Part shown: positions 31,636 to 39,664 of the stretch, piece by piece
Position numbering within the stretch: position 1 is the first letter of the stretch
How the letters are laid out: the number at the start of each line of letters is the position of its first letter
From: Ornithoclostridium faecigallinarum
GTDB lineage: Bacteria > Bacillota > Clostridia > Christensenellales > UBA3700
DNA length: 64,000 nt
Assembly (NCBI GenBank): GCA_018713665.1
Contig: DVOI01000001.1
Coordinates: forward strand, 18,354 to 82,353
Direction: 5' to 3'
Notes under the pieces: model-generated
Database searches by the model: none
What the model saw: the letters and a program-made list of their open reading frames with translations, nothing else
What the model was told of the DNA's origin: nothing
Position numbers and translations under genes: made by a program

Positions 31636-32730
31636 TTATGCTTTGCGATAGCGCGCGGCGATGGCGTCCATCTCCGCAAGCCTGCCTTCCATCTCGCTCA
31701 CGAGTTTGAACTGTGTATGGCAGCGCACGAGATTGTGCGTATCGTATTTGGTTTTGAAATAGACGTCTCCGTCGAGGAAGTCCGTCAAAAAGCGCATGCC
31801 GCACTCATAGGTCATCAGCACCGAACCGAAGGACAGCATTTTCGTCTCCTTTTCGGTGATTTTGTCGCCTATGCCGGCGAGGAAGCCCTTTGCAAACGCC
31901 TCGTAGAGGGAGATGTCGAAATGCACTTTGTCGAGGTCGGGCTCGTCCTCGAGCGCGGTCGAACAGCCGAACCTGACCGCGTCGCCGAAGTCGTACAGCA
32001 ATGACCCGGGCATGATCGTGTCGAGGTCAATCACGCAGATCGCCTTCTTTGTCGCCGAATCGAACAAGATGTTGTTGAGTTTGGTGTCGTTGTGGGTGAC
32101 CCTCAACGGTATCGAACCGTCCGCGATGCCGTCGACGACGCGCGAACAATATTTTTTACGCGCGCGGACGAACTCGATCTCGTCTTTGACCATGTCCGCT
32201 CTGCCGCTCTTGTTCGCCTTGACCGCCGCCTCGAACTTTGCATATCTGTCCGCGGTGTTGTGGAAGTTGGGGATGACTTCGCCGAGCACGGACGCGTCAA
32301 AGCCGTCCAGCCTCGCGATGAACAATCCGAACGCCCTGCCCGTGTCGCCGAAAATCTCGGCGCTCTCGGCGAGCTGATAGACCTCCGTGTCCTCAATGAA
32401 CAAAAACGCGCGCCAGCACTCTCCGTCCGTGTCGAGATAGTTCTTGCCGCTGCGAGTGGGCATGAGCGTCAGCGTCTCGCGCTCGGGGTCGCCGCCGCTC
32501 TCCTCGATCTTTTGAGAGAGATAGCGCGTGACGACGCCTATGTTGTGCATCAATGTGGGAATGTCCGGGAAGACGCGCGTGTTCATCCTTTGAAGTATGT
32601 ATCTGCGCGTCTTGTCCCCGTCGCGGTAGGTCAATGCGTAAGTATCGTTGATGTGACCGTCCCCGTAAGGACCGCCGTCGACATACTCTCCTTCAAACGC
32701 AAATTCCCCTTTTGCGGTCATGAAATCCAA
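31636..32730 (-). CDS. N-acetylhexosamine 1-kinase-like phosphotransferase (NahK/LnpB type)
   Basis: 364 residues of the aminoglycoside-phosphotransferase fold. The N-terminus GPYGDGHINDTY followed by RYILQRMNTRVFPDIPTLM closely matches bifidobacterial NahK, which phosphorylates GlcNAc or GalNAc at C1 in the lacto-N-biose/galacto-N-biose pathway. Catalytic loop VTHNDTKLNNILFD, metal loop VIDLDTIMPGSLLYDFGD. Start taken as TTG at 32730, 5 nt after GAGGTG; ATG at 32721 is the alternative. The more distal ATG at 32766 is upstream of the predicted transcript start and can be excluded. Operonic with galE. No lacto-N-biose phosphorylase gene is in the window. Confidence 0.88.
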   Translation of the reverse strand: MDFMTAKGEFAFEGEYVDGGPYGDGHINDTYALTYRDGDKTRRYILQRMNTRVFPDIPTLMHNIGVVTRYLSQKIEESGGDPERETLTLMPTRSGKNYLDTDGECWRAFLFIEDTEVYQLAESAEIFGDTGRAFGLFIARLDGFDASVLGEVIPNFHNTADRYAKFEAAVKANKSGRADMVKDEIEFVRARKKYCSRVVDGIADGSIPLRVTHNDTKLNNILFDSATKKAICVIDLDTIMPGSLLYDFGDAVRFGCSTALEDEPDLDKVHFDISLYEAFAKGFLAGIGDKITEKETKMLSFGSVLMTYECGMRFLTDFLDGDVYFKTKYDTHNLVRCHTQFKLVSEMEGRLAEMDAIAARYRKA

Positions 32731-32767
32731 TTTTACACCTCTTGCCGCGTCGCGGCTCTTTTCCATA

Positions 32768-32796
32768 ATAATAACTCATCCGCCGAAAGTTGTCAA
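32768..32796 (-). promoter_or_regulatory. Promoter of the NahK-galE operon
   Basis: Minus strand: TTGACA (32791-32796), a 17-nt spacer, TATTAT (32768-32773). Predicted start near 32761. Confidence 0.82.
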
Positions 32797-32877
32797 CGTT
32801 TTGGGGGATCGTCTCGCTCGGAGCGTCACTCTTTGGGCGGCGGACCTTACAAAAATTTTACAAAATTCAAAAAACTC

Positions 32878-32905
32878 TTGCCATTTTGCGGCATTATGTT
32901 ATAAT
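32878..32905 (+). promoter_or_regulatory. Promoter of the 486-residue lipoprotein gene
   Basis: TTGCCA (32878-32883), a 16-nt spacer, TATAAT (32900-32905). Leader of about 60 nt with AAAGGAGG before the ATG. Confidence 0.75.
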
Positions 32906-32972
32906 AATAATGGTGCGCGTGCAGAGCGCGCATAGACTACATCGCACGAACAACATCGTAAAGGAGGACTTT

Positions 32973-34433
32973 ATGACAAAAACCAAAAAGTTTGTGACGA
33001 GAATTTTGCCCGTGATCGCGGTGCTCGCGATATTGGTGACTTCCATCGTCCTGATGACCGGCTGCAACGACGAACCGGTCACCGTCGTTCTCGACAACTC
33101 CAAGCTCGCTCTGTATGACTACAGGGTCGGCTACATCTCCGGAAACGCCGAGAACAACACCGTCGACCTTACCAAGGCGATTCCCAACGCCAAAGATTTC
33201 GCGATTGAAGACACCACCCTCGCGACGATTAGCGGCACCACTTTGACCACACTCAAAGCGGGCGACTCCAGAATGACCTATACCTTGCTCAACGAGGATG
33301 GCTCCGCCGTCACCGACGGCTCTGGCGCTCCCGTTGTCAACGAGATCAACATCCACGTCCTCGATGGCTACACCAACGTCGACACTTGGGATGAGCTCTA
33401 CACCGCCGCTATGGGCTCCGGCAAAGTTTGCATTCAATCCGAGCTGACCGTCACCGAAGGCAAGAGCATCAACTTTGTTCCCGCTGACTACAAAAACTAT
33501 GTCGCTCATCCCGATGAGCTCACAATCTACGGCAACGTGCTCAAAATCGATTCGAGCGCGGTGACCACCGCCGGCGGAAGCCTCTTCTCGATGGAGTATC
33601 TGCAGGCCACGATGAACCTCAACGATCTTTACATTGTCGGCGCGACGCCTGTTGAAGATGAGAACGGCGGCATCGACCTCACTCAATTCGAAACCTACGG
33701 CTCCTTCTTCGTCGCTTACGGCTCGGACGAAGTGTTCCCCGTGTTCAACGTCACTCACTGCTTGACCGAAAACAGCCAAAAGCACGCATATATGCGCGCG
33801 GCGCAATTCAACATGGACGGCAGCATCATGAGAAACGGCGCCGACGCTCTGCTCGCTGCCGAAACCTCCAATGTCAGAGGCGCAGAACTCAATATCAACA
33901 ACAGCGTGTTTGCCAACTCCGTCGTCTCCGGCATCATCCTTTGCGGCTGGACCAAGATTCGCAGCGCGGCAGACTTCTGCACCCTCAACCTCACCGGCTT
34001 CGTCGACTTCTACAACTGGAAGAACCGCGAAACCGCTCGCTTGATGCCCGGCACCGAGAGCGCCGCCGGGTTGGTCAACCCGTTCGTTTTGAGTGCGGTT
34101 CAGGACCCGGCCAACGACTCCTACTTCGTCTATGAGGGCTCGACCCGTCCCGGCTTCGACGAACAATACCTCAACCTGGCAATCGTTCGCCTCTCTTCCG
34201 GAGGTCAACCGAACGACTCCGTAATCAACGGCTACGAAGCGCTCGGCTACATGATGGATGACTTCCCGCTTCCCAGCTTTGCCACAAGCCTCGGCCTCAT
34301 TAAGAGCTGCCACGTCGTCGCCACTCAGCAGACCAAAGTCGATTGGAGCTCCTCTCTCAGCAACAACCCGACTGCAAGCATGTCCGACAACACCAACCTC
34401 AACCACGAGCTGGTCTACGGCAGAGAGGCGTAA
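32973..34433 (+). CDS. Secreted lipoprotein of unknown function
   Basis: 486 residues. Long signal peptide with lipobox MTGC (C near residue 31). The mature part begins with an Ig-like or BIG2-like stretch (KDFAIEDTTLATISGTTLTTLKAGDSRMTYTLL) and continues with beta-rich sequence that could form a right-handed helix (LNINNSVFANSVVSGIILCGW). It ends near DNTNLNHELVYGREA. The codon use is very uniform (AAC, ACC, CTC, GGC dominate) and the AAAGGAGG site is strong, which suggests high expression. I do not recognise a named family. Single-gene unit with a strong terminator. Confidence 0.75.
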   Translation: MTKTKKFVTRILPVIAVLAILVTSIVLMTGCNDEPVTVVLDNSKLALYDYRVGYISGNAENNTVDLTKAIPNAKDFAIEDTTLATISGTTLTTLKAGDSRMTYTLLNEDGSAVTDGSGAPVVNEINIHVLDGYTNVDTWDELYTAAMGSGKVCIQSELTVTEGKSINFVPADYKNYVAHPDELTIYGNVLKIDSSAVTTAGGSLFSMEYLQATMNLNDLYIVGATPVEDENGGIDLTQFETYGSFFVAYGSDEVFPVFNVTHCLTENSQKHAYMRAAQFNMDGSIMRNGADALLAAETSNVRGAELNINNSVFANSVVSGIILCGWTKIRSAADFCTLNLTGFVDFYNWKNRETARLMPGTESAAGLVNPFVLSAVQDPANDSYFVYEGSTRPGFDEQYLNLAIVRLSSGGQPNDSVINGYEALGYMMDDFPLPSFATSLGLIKSCHVVATQQTKVDWSSSLSNNPTASMSDNTNLNHELVYGREA

Positions 34434-34450
34434 GCCCCGCGGCAGACAGC

Positions 34451-34485
34451 AAAAACCGCACCGTCCGAAAAGGCGGTGCTTTTTT
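34451..34485. terminator. Bidirectional terminator between the lipoprotein gene and veg
   Basis: GCACCG, a 10-nt loop, CGGTGC (34458-34479), with TTTTTT on the plus side and AAAAA on the other side, so it can serve both convergent genes. Confidence 0.85.
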
Positions 34486-34488
34486 GCG

Positions 34489-34725
34489 CTATCGGGCGGC
34501 GCCGTCCAAGAATCTGACGCTCTTGGTCAGTACGTCGCTGTACGAAAAACAGCTGACGCCGCCCTCTCCCTCGACGGTGAACACGGCGTCGTACATGTCG
34601 CGGATCTTACCGCGGAACTTTTCCACCTTGTTGCGTCCGCGATTGACAACGACGATCAACTCTCTGCCGCTCAACATTGCGATCCGCGCGCGGCAAGCCT
34701 CCATACAATGCTTGATCTCTCTCAC
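34489..34725 (-). CDS. veg: Veg family protein
   Basis: 78 residues. Matches B. subtilis Veg across its length: short N-terminal helix (REIKHCMEACRARIAML), then GRELIVVVNRGRNKVEKFRG, DMYDAVFTVE and SYSDVLTKSVRF, an Sm-like beta barrel. Veg is made strongly in Firmicutes and has been linked to biofilm formation and spore outgrowth; its mechanism is unclear. Start taken as GTG at 34725 because family similarity begins there. No ribosome site is present; AATACT lies 6 nt upstream, a weak sign of a leaderless start. Confidence 0.82.
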   Translation of the reverse strand: MREIKHCMEACRARIAMLSGRELIVVVNRGRNKVEKFRGKIRDMYDAVFTVEGEGGVSCFSYSDVLTKSVRFLDGAAR

Positions 34726-34813
34726 GCGTCGAGTATTGACGTAATTGCCGGCAAATATGCAAAAGCCGCGCAATTTTTGCACGGCTCTCGCGTGTACGCG
34801 CACTCGCGCGGTC

Positions 34814-36340
34814 CTATCTTTTCTTCTTTCCCTTTCCGCCCCCTCTTTGCTGCCGCTTGCCCTCTTTGGCATCGTCCCGTTTGCGGAAGGGCGGCTTTTT
34901 GTCCGTCTTTTGCGAAAACTCCTTGCCGCTGTCCGCGACCTGCACGCCGATCTTTTTGCCGCCGAGGTCAAAGCCGCCAACCGCGCTCACTTTGTGCTTG
35001 ACGTCCTGCGTGACCTGCACGAACGAATATGTGTCGCGCAGCTTGACGTCGGTGATCTTGTGCAGGGGGATGTCCGCGACCGTGGACACCAACTTCGCGA
35101 GCGTCGCCTTGTCGGGGACGTGTTTTTTGCCGATGTTGAGGAAGAATCTCTCCCCCGCCGCCGACGCCTCGGCACGCGTGCGGACATTGTGTTTGTCGGA
35201 CGCGTCCGACGGCAATGTATAGGTCTTGCAATCGCTCAAATCGATTTCGAGCAGTTCGGGCACCGTGCCCGTCTTGCGCGCATAATCTCCGATCAGCACC
35301 GTCTGTTCGGGCGCGACGAACGTGTACGCCTCGCCCCTTCTCGACGCACGCGCCGTCCTGCCTATCCTGTGCACATACGCGTCCGCCTCTCCGGGCGGAT
35401 CGAGGTTGAACACCGCCTGCAGATCGGGTATGTCAATGCCGCGCGCCGCGACGTCGGTGCCGACCAGACACGGCGTTTCGCCGCTGCGGAATCGCGCCAT
35501 CGCGTGCGTCCTGTCCCTTTGATCCATCTCGCCGTGGAGCAGCTCCGCGTTGACGCCCGAGGCGGTCAGCGCGCGGTGCACCCTCTCGGCGCGGAAGCGC
35601 GTGTTGCAAAACACTATATATCTGTCGAATCTCTTTGCTTTGACCAATTTGAGCAGACATCCCACGCGGCGGCTGTCGCCGACGACGACGTAATGCTGCC
35701 TCACGTCCGGCTTGTCCTCGTGCGCGGCGACTCCGACGGTAACGGGGTCGTTCATCATCTCGCGGCAAAGCGCCGCAATCTCGCCCGGCATCGTCGCCGA
35801 AAAGAGCAAGTTTTGCCTGCCCTTTCCGATTGCGGCGACTATCTTGCGCACGTCCTCGATGAAGCCCATTTTGAGCATTACGTCTCCTTCGTCAAGCACG
35901 AGTGTGCGCAGGTTTTTGATTCTCATCGTCTTGCGGTCGAGATGATCGAGCACTCTGCCGACCGTGCCGACGACGATATGCGGCTTTTTGCGCAGCGAAT
36001 AGAGCTGCCGCTCAAAGTTTTCGCCGCCGTAGATCACCGCCGTCCTCACCCCTTCGATGTGCGAAAGCATGGAACGGAACACCGCGCCTATCTGCATTGC
36101 GAGTTCGCGCGTCGGACACAATACGAGCGCCTGTATTCCGCCGTCCGGATCGATACCCTGCAGAATCGGCAGCGCATACGCGAGCGTCTTGCCCGAGCCT
36201 GTCGGCGCGAGCGCAATCACGTCTTTGCCTTCGAATATCTTGGGCATCGCCTCGCGCTGTATCGCGGTCGCCGTCTCGATGTTCGCGTCCGCGAGCGCGG
36301 CGCGCAACCCCTCGTTCAAATCTTCGAAAATTCTATCCAT
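34814..36340 (-). CDS. DEAD-box RNA helicase, DbpA/CsdA-like, with DEGD motif II
   Basis: 508 residues. ATP-dependent RNA helicase: Q-motif TAIQREAMP, Walker A APTGSGKT at 45-52, PTRELA near 76, motif II as LVLDEGD (150-153) instead of DEAD, FSATMPG near 177, TDVAARGIDIPD, and HRIGRTAR. A DbpA-type RNA-binding domain follows (FFLNIGKKHVPDKATLAKLV, then ITDVKLRDTYSFVQV) and a basic glycine-rich tail. Family members remodel rRNA and mRNA. The Ala-to-Gly change in motif II keeps both acidic residues, so activity is likely retained. The -10 box ends 6 nt before the ATG with no ribosome site. Confidence 0.93.
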   Translation of the reverse strand: MDRIFEDLNEGLRAALADANIETATAIQREAMPKIFEGKDVIALAPTGSGKTLAYALPILQGIDPDGGIQALVLCPTRELAMQIGAVFRSMLSHIEGVRTAVIYGGENFERQLYSLRKKPHIVVGTVGRVLDHLDRKTMRIKNLRTLVLDEGDVMLKMGFIEDVRKIVAAIGKGRQNLLFSATMPGEIAALCREMMNDPVTVGVAAHEDKPDVRQHYVVVGDSRRVGCLLKLVKAKRFDRYIVFCNTRFRAERVHRALTASGVNAELLHGEMDQRDRTHAMARFRSGETPCLVGTDVAARGIDIPDLQAVFNLDPPGEADAYVHRIGRTARASRRGEAYTFVAPEQTVLIGDYARKTGTVPELLEIDLSDCKTYTLPSDASDKHNVRTRAEASAAGERFFLNIGKKHVPDKATLAKLVSTVADIPLHKITDVKLRDTYSFVQVTQDVKHKVSAVGGFDLGGKKIGVQVADSGKEFSQKTDKKPPFRKRDDAKEGKRQQRGGGKGKKKR

Positions 36341-36346
36341 ACGGAT

Positions 36347-36375
36347 ATAATACTACATAGCTTGCATTGCCGCAA
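36347..36375 (-). promoter_or_regulatory. Promoter of the helicase gene, predicted leaderless
   Basis: Minus strand: TTGCGG (36370-36375), a 17-nt spacer, TATTAT (36347-36352), 6 nt, then ATG. It overlaps the divergent SDR promoter. Confidence 0.75.
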
Positions 36376-36390
36376 AGCAAATTGTATAAT
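36362..36390 (+). promoter_or_regulatory. Promoter of the SDR gene, predicted leaderless
   Basis: TTGCAT (36362-36367), a 17-nt spacer, TATAAT (36385-36390), 6 nt, then ATG at 36397. Its -35 lies inside the spacer of the divergent helicase promoter, so the two polymerases may exclude one another. Confidence 0.78.
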
Positions 36391-36396
36391 ATAATC

Positions 36397-37122
36397 ATGA
36401 AAACGGTCATCATTACCGGCGCGACGCGCGGAATAGGCGCGGCTGCCGCCCTCAAATTCGCAAGCGCGGACTACGCGATCTGCGCGGTCTATCGCCAAGA
36501 CGACTCCTCCGCACGGGTGCTGATTGACAAGCTCGCGAGCAACGGCTGCTTTGCGACCGCAATCAAGGCGGACGTCTCCGACCCCAAGCAGTGCCGCCGC
36601 GTCGTCGAGGAATGCGTGCGCACATTGGGCGCGCCGTGCGTCCTCGTCAACAATGCCGGGCTGTCGGCGATTTCTCCTCTCGTGGACATGGCGGACGACG
36701 ACATTTCGTCTTTGATTGACGCCGACCTCAAGGGCGCAATCTATATGATAAAATACGCCCAGCCACACCTTGTCGACAACGGCGGCGCAATTGTCAACGT
36801 CTCTTCGGTATGGGGAGTCGTCGGCGCGTCGTGCGAGAGCGTCTATTCGGCGGCAAAGGGCGGCGTGATCGCCTTCACCAAGGCAATGGCAAAGGAGCTT
36901 GCCCCGAGCGGCGTGCGCGTCAATTGCGTCGCTCCGGGCGTCATAGACACCGCGATGAACGCGCGCTTTGACGAGCGCGAACGCGCCTCTCTCGTCGAAG
37001 ACGTCCCTCTCGGAAGGTTCGGCACCGCGGACGAGGTCGCGGACGCAATCTTTTGGCTCGCCGACGGCGCAACTTACGTCACAGGACAATGCCTGGGCGT
37101 GGACGGCGGCTTCGGACAATGA
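36397..37122 (+). CDS. Short-chain dehydrogenase/reductase (FabG-like)
   Basis: 241 residues. Classical SDR: cofactor loop TGATRGIGAAAA, an NADP-style R in VYRQDD, LVNNAG, catalytic serine in NVSSVWG, YSAAKGG with the Tyr and Lys, and the C-terminal TGQCLGVDGGFGQ. It resembles 3-oxoacyl-ACP reductase, but it is not in a fatty-acid cluster, so another ketone or alcohol substrate is just as likely. The A of ATG is the predicted transcript start. The GNAT-like gene follows after 9 nt and is probably co-transcribed. Confidence 0.9.
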   Translation: MKTVIITGATRGIGAAAALKFASADYAICAVYRQDDSSARVLIDKLASNGCFATAIKADVSDPKQCRRVVEECVRTLGAPCVLVNNAGLSAISPLVDMADDDISSLIDADLKGAIYMIKYAQPHLVDNGGAIVNVSSVWGVVGASCESVYSAAKGGVIAFTKAMAKELAPSGVRVNCVAPGVIDTAMNARFDERERASLVEDVPLGRFGTADEVADAIFWLADGATYVTGQCLGVDGGFGQ

Positions 37123-37131
37123 ACGCCGCAC

Positions 37132-37995
37132 ATGCCTGCCTTTGAACAACGCCCTATGGACCGCAAAGACATCTTCACCGCCGCCGCGCTCTGCGGCATA
37201 GACGACGAGACGGCAGCTCTCGCCGCGGACGCGTTTGAGCGCGAACGCGCGTTTTGCGAAAAATACGCGCCGCGCTGCGCGCGCAAGTTCTGTCCCCGGC
37301 TCTTGCGCAAACCGCCGATCGTGCGCCTTGCGTGCGTGCTCGCGGCGACGACCTATTCACACGAGCGCTACCGCGAACTCGGCATCGGCGACGACGTCTT
37401 TGCCGCGACTATGTCGGACATAGGGATATGGACGCGCAACTGCCGCGTTCGGGACGGCATCGTAGGGCTTGCCAACTATCCGTGGGTGTCGCACCACCTG
37501 ACGCTGCGCCTCTTCCGCATAGGCAGGCTTCAATTCCAATTCTTCAAACTTTATTGCCCTCTCGGCGCGATTTCGCGGCTTCGCAAGCTGTCGCCTCCGC
37601 ACTCTTTGGGCGAAAATATCCTCAACGTACACGTTCCGCAGGGTGAAAAACTCGACCCTGCCGCCTGCGAAGCGTCCTTCGCCGCGGCACGCGAATTCTT
37701 TGCCCGTCACTTCCCCGACTATCGCGCAAAGTGCTTTTTCATAGACTCGTGGCTGCTCGGTCCCGTCAACAAAACGCTGCTGCCTTCCTCGTCCAACATC
37801 AACGTTTTTGCGGACATGTTTTCGCTTATCGCCGTCAAAAAGTGCAAAGGCTGGGACGACGCCGAGCGAATTTTCGACTGCAAGCGCCGCCCGGTGCGGC
37901 AATTGCCGCAAGACACATCTCTTCGCCGCGCGGCGGCAAAACTCCTCGAAGACGGCGGCTGCCTCGAACGCGGGTTCGGCGTCAGACCGCTTTGA
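37132..37995 (+). CDS. GNAT-like acyltransferase-domain protein (DUF5596/GNAT_C type)
   Basis: 287 residues. Resembles the clostridial two-part family with an N-terminal helical domain and a GNAT-like C-terminal domain: YPWVSHHLTLRLFRIGRLQFQFF, then NVHVPQGEKLDP, and SWLLGPVNKTLLPSSSNINVF. The family is annotated as acyltransferase-like, but no reaction is known to me. Many Arg and Cys residues near the N-terminus (CARKFCPRLLRK). No ribosome site; ATG at 37156 (MDRKDIF) is an alternative start. It probably depends on transcription and translation from the SDR gene just upstream. Confidence 0.72.
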   Translation: MPAFEQRPMDRKDIFTAAALCGIDDETAALAADAFERERAFCEKYAPRCARKFCPRLLRKPPIVRLACVLAATTYSHERYRELGIGDDVFAATMSDIGIWTRNCRVRDGIVGLANYPWVSHHLTLRLFRIGRLQFQFFKLYCPLGAISRLRKLSPPHSLGENILNVHVPQGEKLDPAACEASFAAAREFFARHFPDYRAKCFFIDSWLLGPVNKTLLPSSSNINVFADMFSLIAVKKCKGWDDAERIFDCKRRPVRQLPQDTSLRRAAAKLLEDGGCLERGFGVRPL

Positions 37996-38011
37996 CATTT
38001 ACGCGCCGCGA

Positions 38012-38040
38012 TTGACAGCCGCGCGTGCTTATGATACAAT
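38012..38040 (+). promoter_or_regulatory. Promoter of the beta-helix gene, predicted leaderless
   Basis: TTGACA (38012-38017), a 17-nt spacer, TACAAT (38035-38040), 6 nt, then ATG at 38047. Near-consensus. Confidence 0.85.
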
Positions 38041-38046
38041 TTTGAT

Positions 38047-39555
38047 ATGATACTCTATTCTTTCAAAAATTTGGAACAATTGACAAGGGCGACTTCAAAC
38101 AACGCCTACGTCTCGGCTGTGCCTCGGCTCGACTTCAAGCCGACCGACGGCAACCGCGCCGCAGTCCGCTTCCGCGGTTTGCGCAACGCGACAATCGACG
38201 GCGCGGGCGCGACGCTGAGTCTCGACGGCAGAGGCTACTATTTCGTCCTCGAGGGGTGCGAGCGCGTGCTGCTCACCAATTTCACCCTTGAGACCGCTCA
38301 TCCCGAATATCTCGAGTTCACGGTGACAAACACCGCTTTCGGCGCAAGCGCCGACGTGCGCTTCGGCGGCGAATATGAGGTAGCGGAAGGCTCCCCTCTG
38401 TCCGTAAAGAGCGGCGAGCAAAATCTGCTTGCGTCGATGACAAATCCGGCGGTATATTGCCGCGACCTGAATGCCGACAAGATACGCCGCGAAAGTTCCG
38501 ACCCTCTCGCCAAGCTCAAGGGCGCGTCAAAGATTGCGCCGTCCGCCGGAGGGACGCTCGCCAAATTGTCGTTTTCGGGGCTTACCGCACCCGTCAAAAA
38601 GGATTGCGTCTACATTCGCTTCGACGCGGACAAGACCTGCCCCGGCATCTTGCTGATCAATTGCAAGGACATCACCGTTCGCAACGTCACGATACGCTAT
38701 TGCCACGGCAGCGCAATCAAGGCGGATATGTGCGAAAACGTCACCATACAGGACGTCACTTTGCGCGCGCAGAGCGGACGCAGCGTCGCGACTTTGGGTA
38801 GCGCGTTCGAGGCGGTCGAGTGCAACGGCTCGCTCTATATCTCCGACTGTCTGCTCGCCGCGACTCTCGCCGACACGGTGTCGGTCAAGGGCGCGCTCTA
38901 TGACGTCGCTTCCGCTTCGGGCAATTCTTTGACATTGCGCTCTTCCGACGCGACCGCTCTGTCGCCGTTCGAAAAGGGCGACAAGGCGATACTGACCGAC
39001 AGCGCTCTCGCCCCCGTCGCGACGCTGATGGTGACCGGCTACGATCGCGACAGCCGCACCGTCTCCTTTGAGGAAACCCTGCCGCAAAACGCGTCGTCGC
39101 TGCGCGTCGAAAACGCAAGTCTGCACACCGCGGACGTCTTCTTCCGCCGCGCGACATTGCTCGGCTCGCCCGACAACGGGCTTGCCTTCTCAACCTCGGG
39201 CTTTGTCCGCGCCGACTATTGCTCGTTCAAGAACATCGTCGGCAAAGCCGTCGTCTGCATGAGCGGACGCAACGGCAACGCCGGGCTTCCCAAGCGCGTC
39301 GAGATTGAGGCGAACAGGTTCGAACAATGCCTCGACACCGCAGTCGAGCTGCTTCCCTCCTGCTCGGGCAAAGCGGCGCTCGGCAGTGTGGACATCTATG
39401 GCAACACTTGGATGGAGTGCGGCCGCTCGGCAATCGCCGCCGCGCGCTGCGAATCGATCTCCGTCAAACGCAACGTCGGCGACACGGACAAGTATCAGAC
39501 CAAGATCTCGCAATGCCCCAAGGTCGACAGCGACGGCGTGGATTATATGTATTGA
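38047..39555 (+). CDS. Right-handed beta-helix protein, possibly GH110-like
   Basis: 502 residues without a signal peptide. Parallel beta-helix rungs are plain: ATIDGAGATLSLDGRGYYF, then CERVLLTNFTLETAHPEYLE, DITVRNVTIRYCHGSAIKA, ENVTIQDVTLRAQ, and late rungs with NRFEQCLDTAVEL. The layout, an N-terminal rung set with an inserted barrel-like region and a second rung set, recalls GH110 alpha-1,3-galactosidases and polysaccharide-active proteins, but I cannot confirm catalytic residues. The other galactoside genes in the window make a sugar role reasonable. Its promoter is near-consensus and the predicted mRNA leaderless. Confidence 0.65.
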   Translation: MILYSFKNLEQLTRATSNNAYVSAVPRLDFKPTDGNRAAVRFRGLRNATIDGAGATLSLDGRGYYFVLEGCERVLLTNFTLETAHPEYLEFTVTNTAFGASADVRFGGEYEVAEGSPLSVKSGEQNLLASMTNPAVYCRDLNADKIRRESSDPLAKLKGASKIAPSAGGTLAKLSFSGLTAPVKKDCVYIRFDADKTCPGILLINCKDITVRNVTIRYCHGSAIKADMCENVTIQDVTLRAQSGRSVATLGSAFEAVECNGSLYISDCLLAATLADTVSVKGALYDVASASGNSLTLRSSDATALSPFEKGDKAILTDSALAPVATLMVTGYDRDSRTVSFEETLPQNASSLRVENASLHTADVFFRRATLLGSPDNGLAFSTSGFVRADYCSFKNIVGKAVVCMSGRNGNAGLPKRVEIEANRFEQCLDTAVELLPSCSGKAALGSVDIYGNTWMECGRSAIAAARCESISVKRNVGDTDKYQTKISQCPKVDSDGVDYMY

Positions 39556-39576
39556 TTGACGAAAATTTGCAAATAT

Positions 39577-39604
39577 GCCGCCGCGCTTTTGCGCGGCGGC
39601 TTTT
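39577..39604 (+). terminator. Terminator of the beta-helix gene
   Basis: GCCGCCGCGC, TTTT loop, GCGCGGCGGC, then TTTT: a perfect 10-bp stem. Confidence 0.9.
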
Positions 39605-39612
39605 GTACAGAC

Positions 39613-39649
39613 AAAAAACCGCCCCCGAAGCATTACGTTTCGGAGGCGG
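39613..39649 (-). terminator. Terminator of the aspartate kinase gene
   Basis: Minus strand: CCGCCTCCGAA, a 9-nt loop, TTCGGGGGCGG, then TTTTTT. Confidence 0.9.
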
Positions 39650-39664
39650 CGCGGTGACTTTTGT

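Noticed and set aside
32731..32766. ATG at 32766 as the start of the NahK-like kinase
   Set aside because: It lies between the -10 box and the predicted transcript start, so it cannot be in the mRNA.
32937..36394. Long open frames opposite the 486-residue lipoprotein and the helicase
   Set aside because: Same reason: antisense mirrors with no start signals, overlapping the promoters of the real genes.
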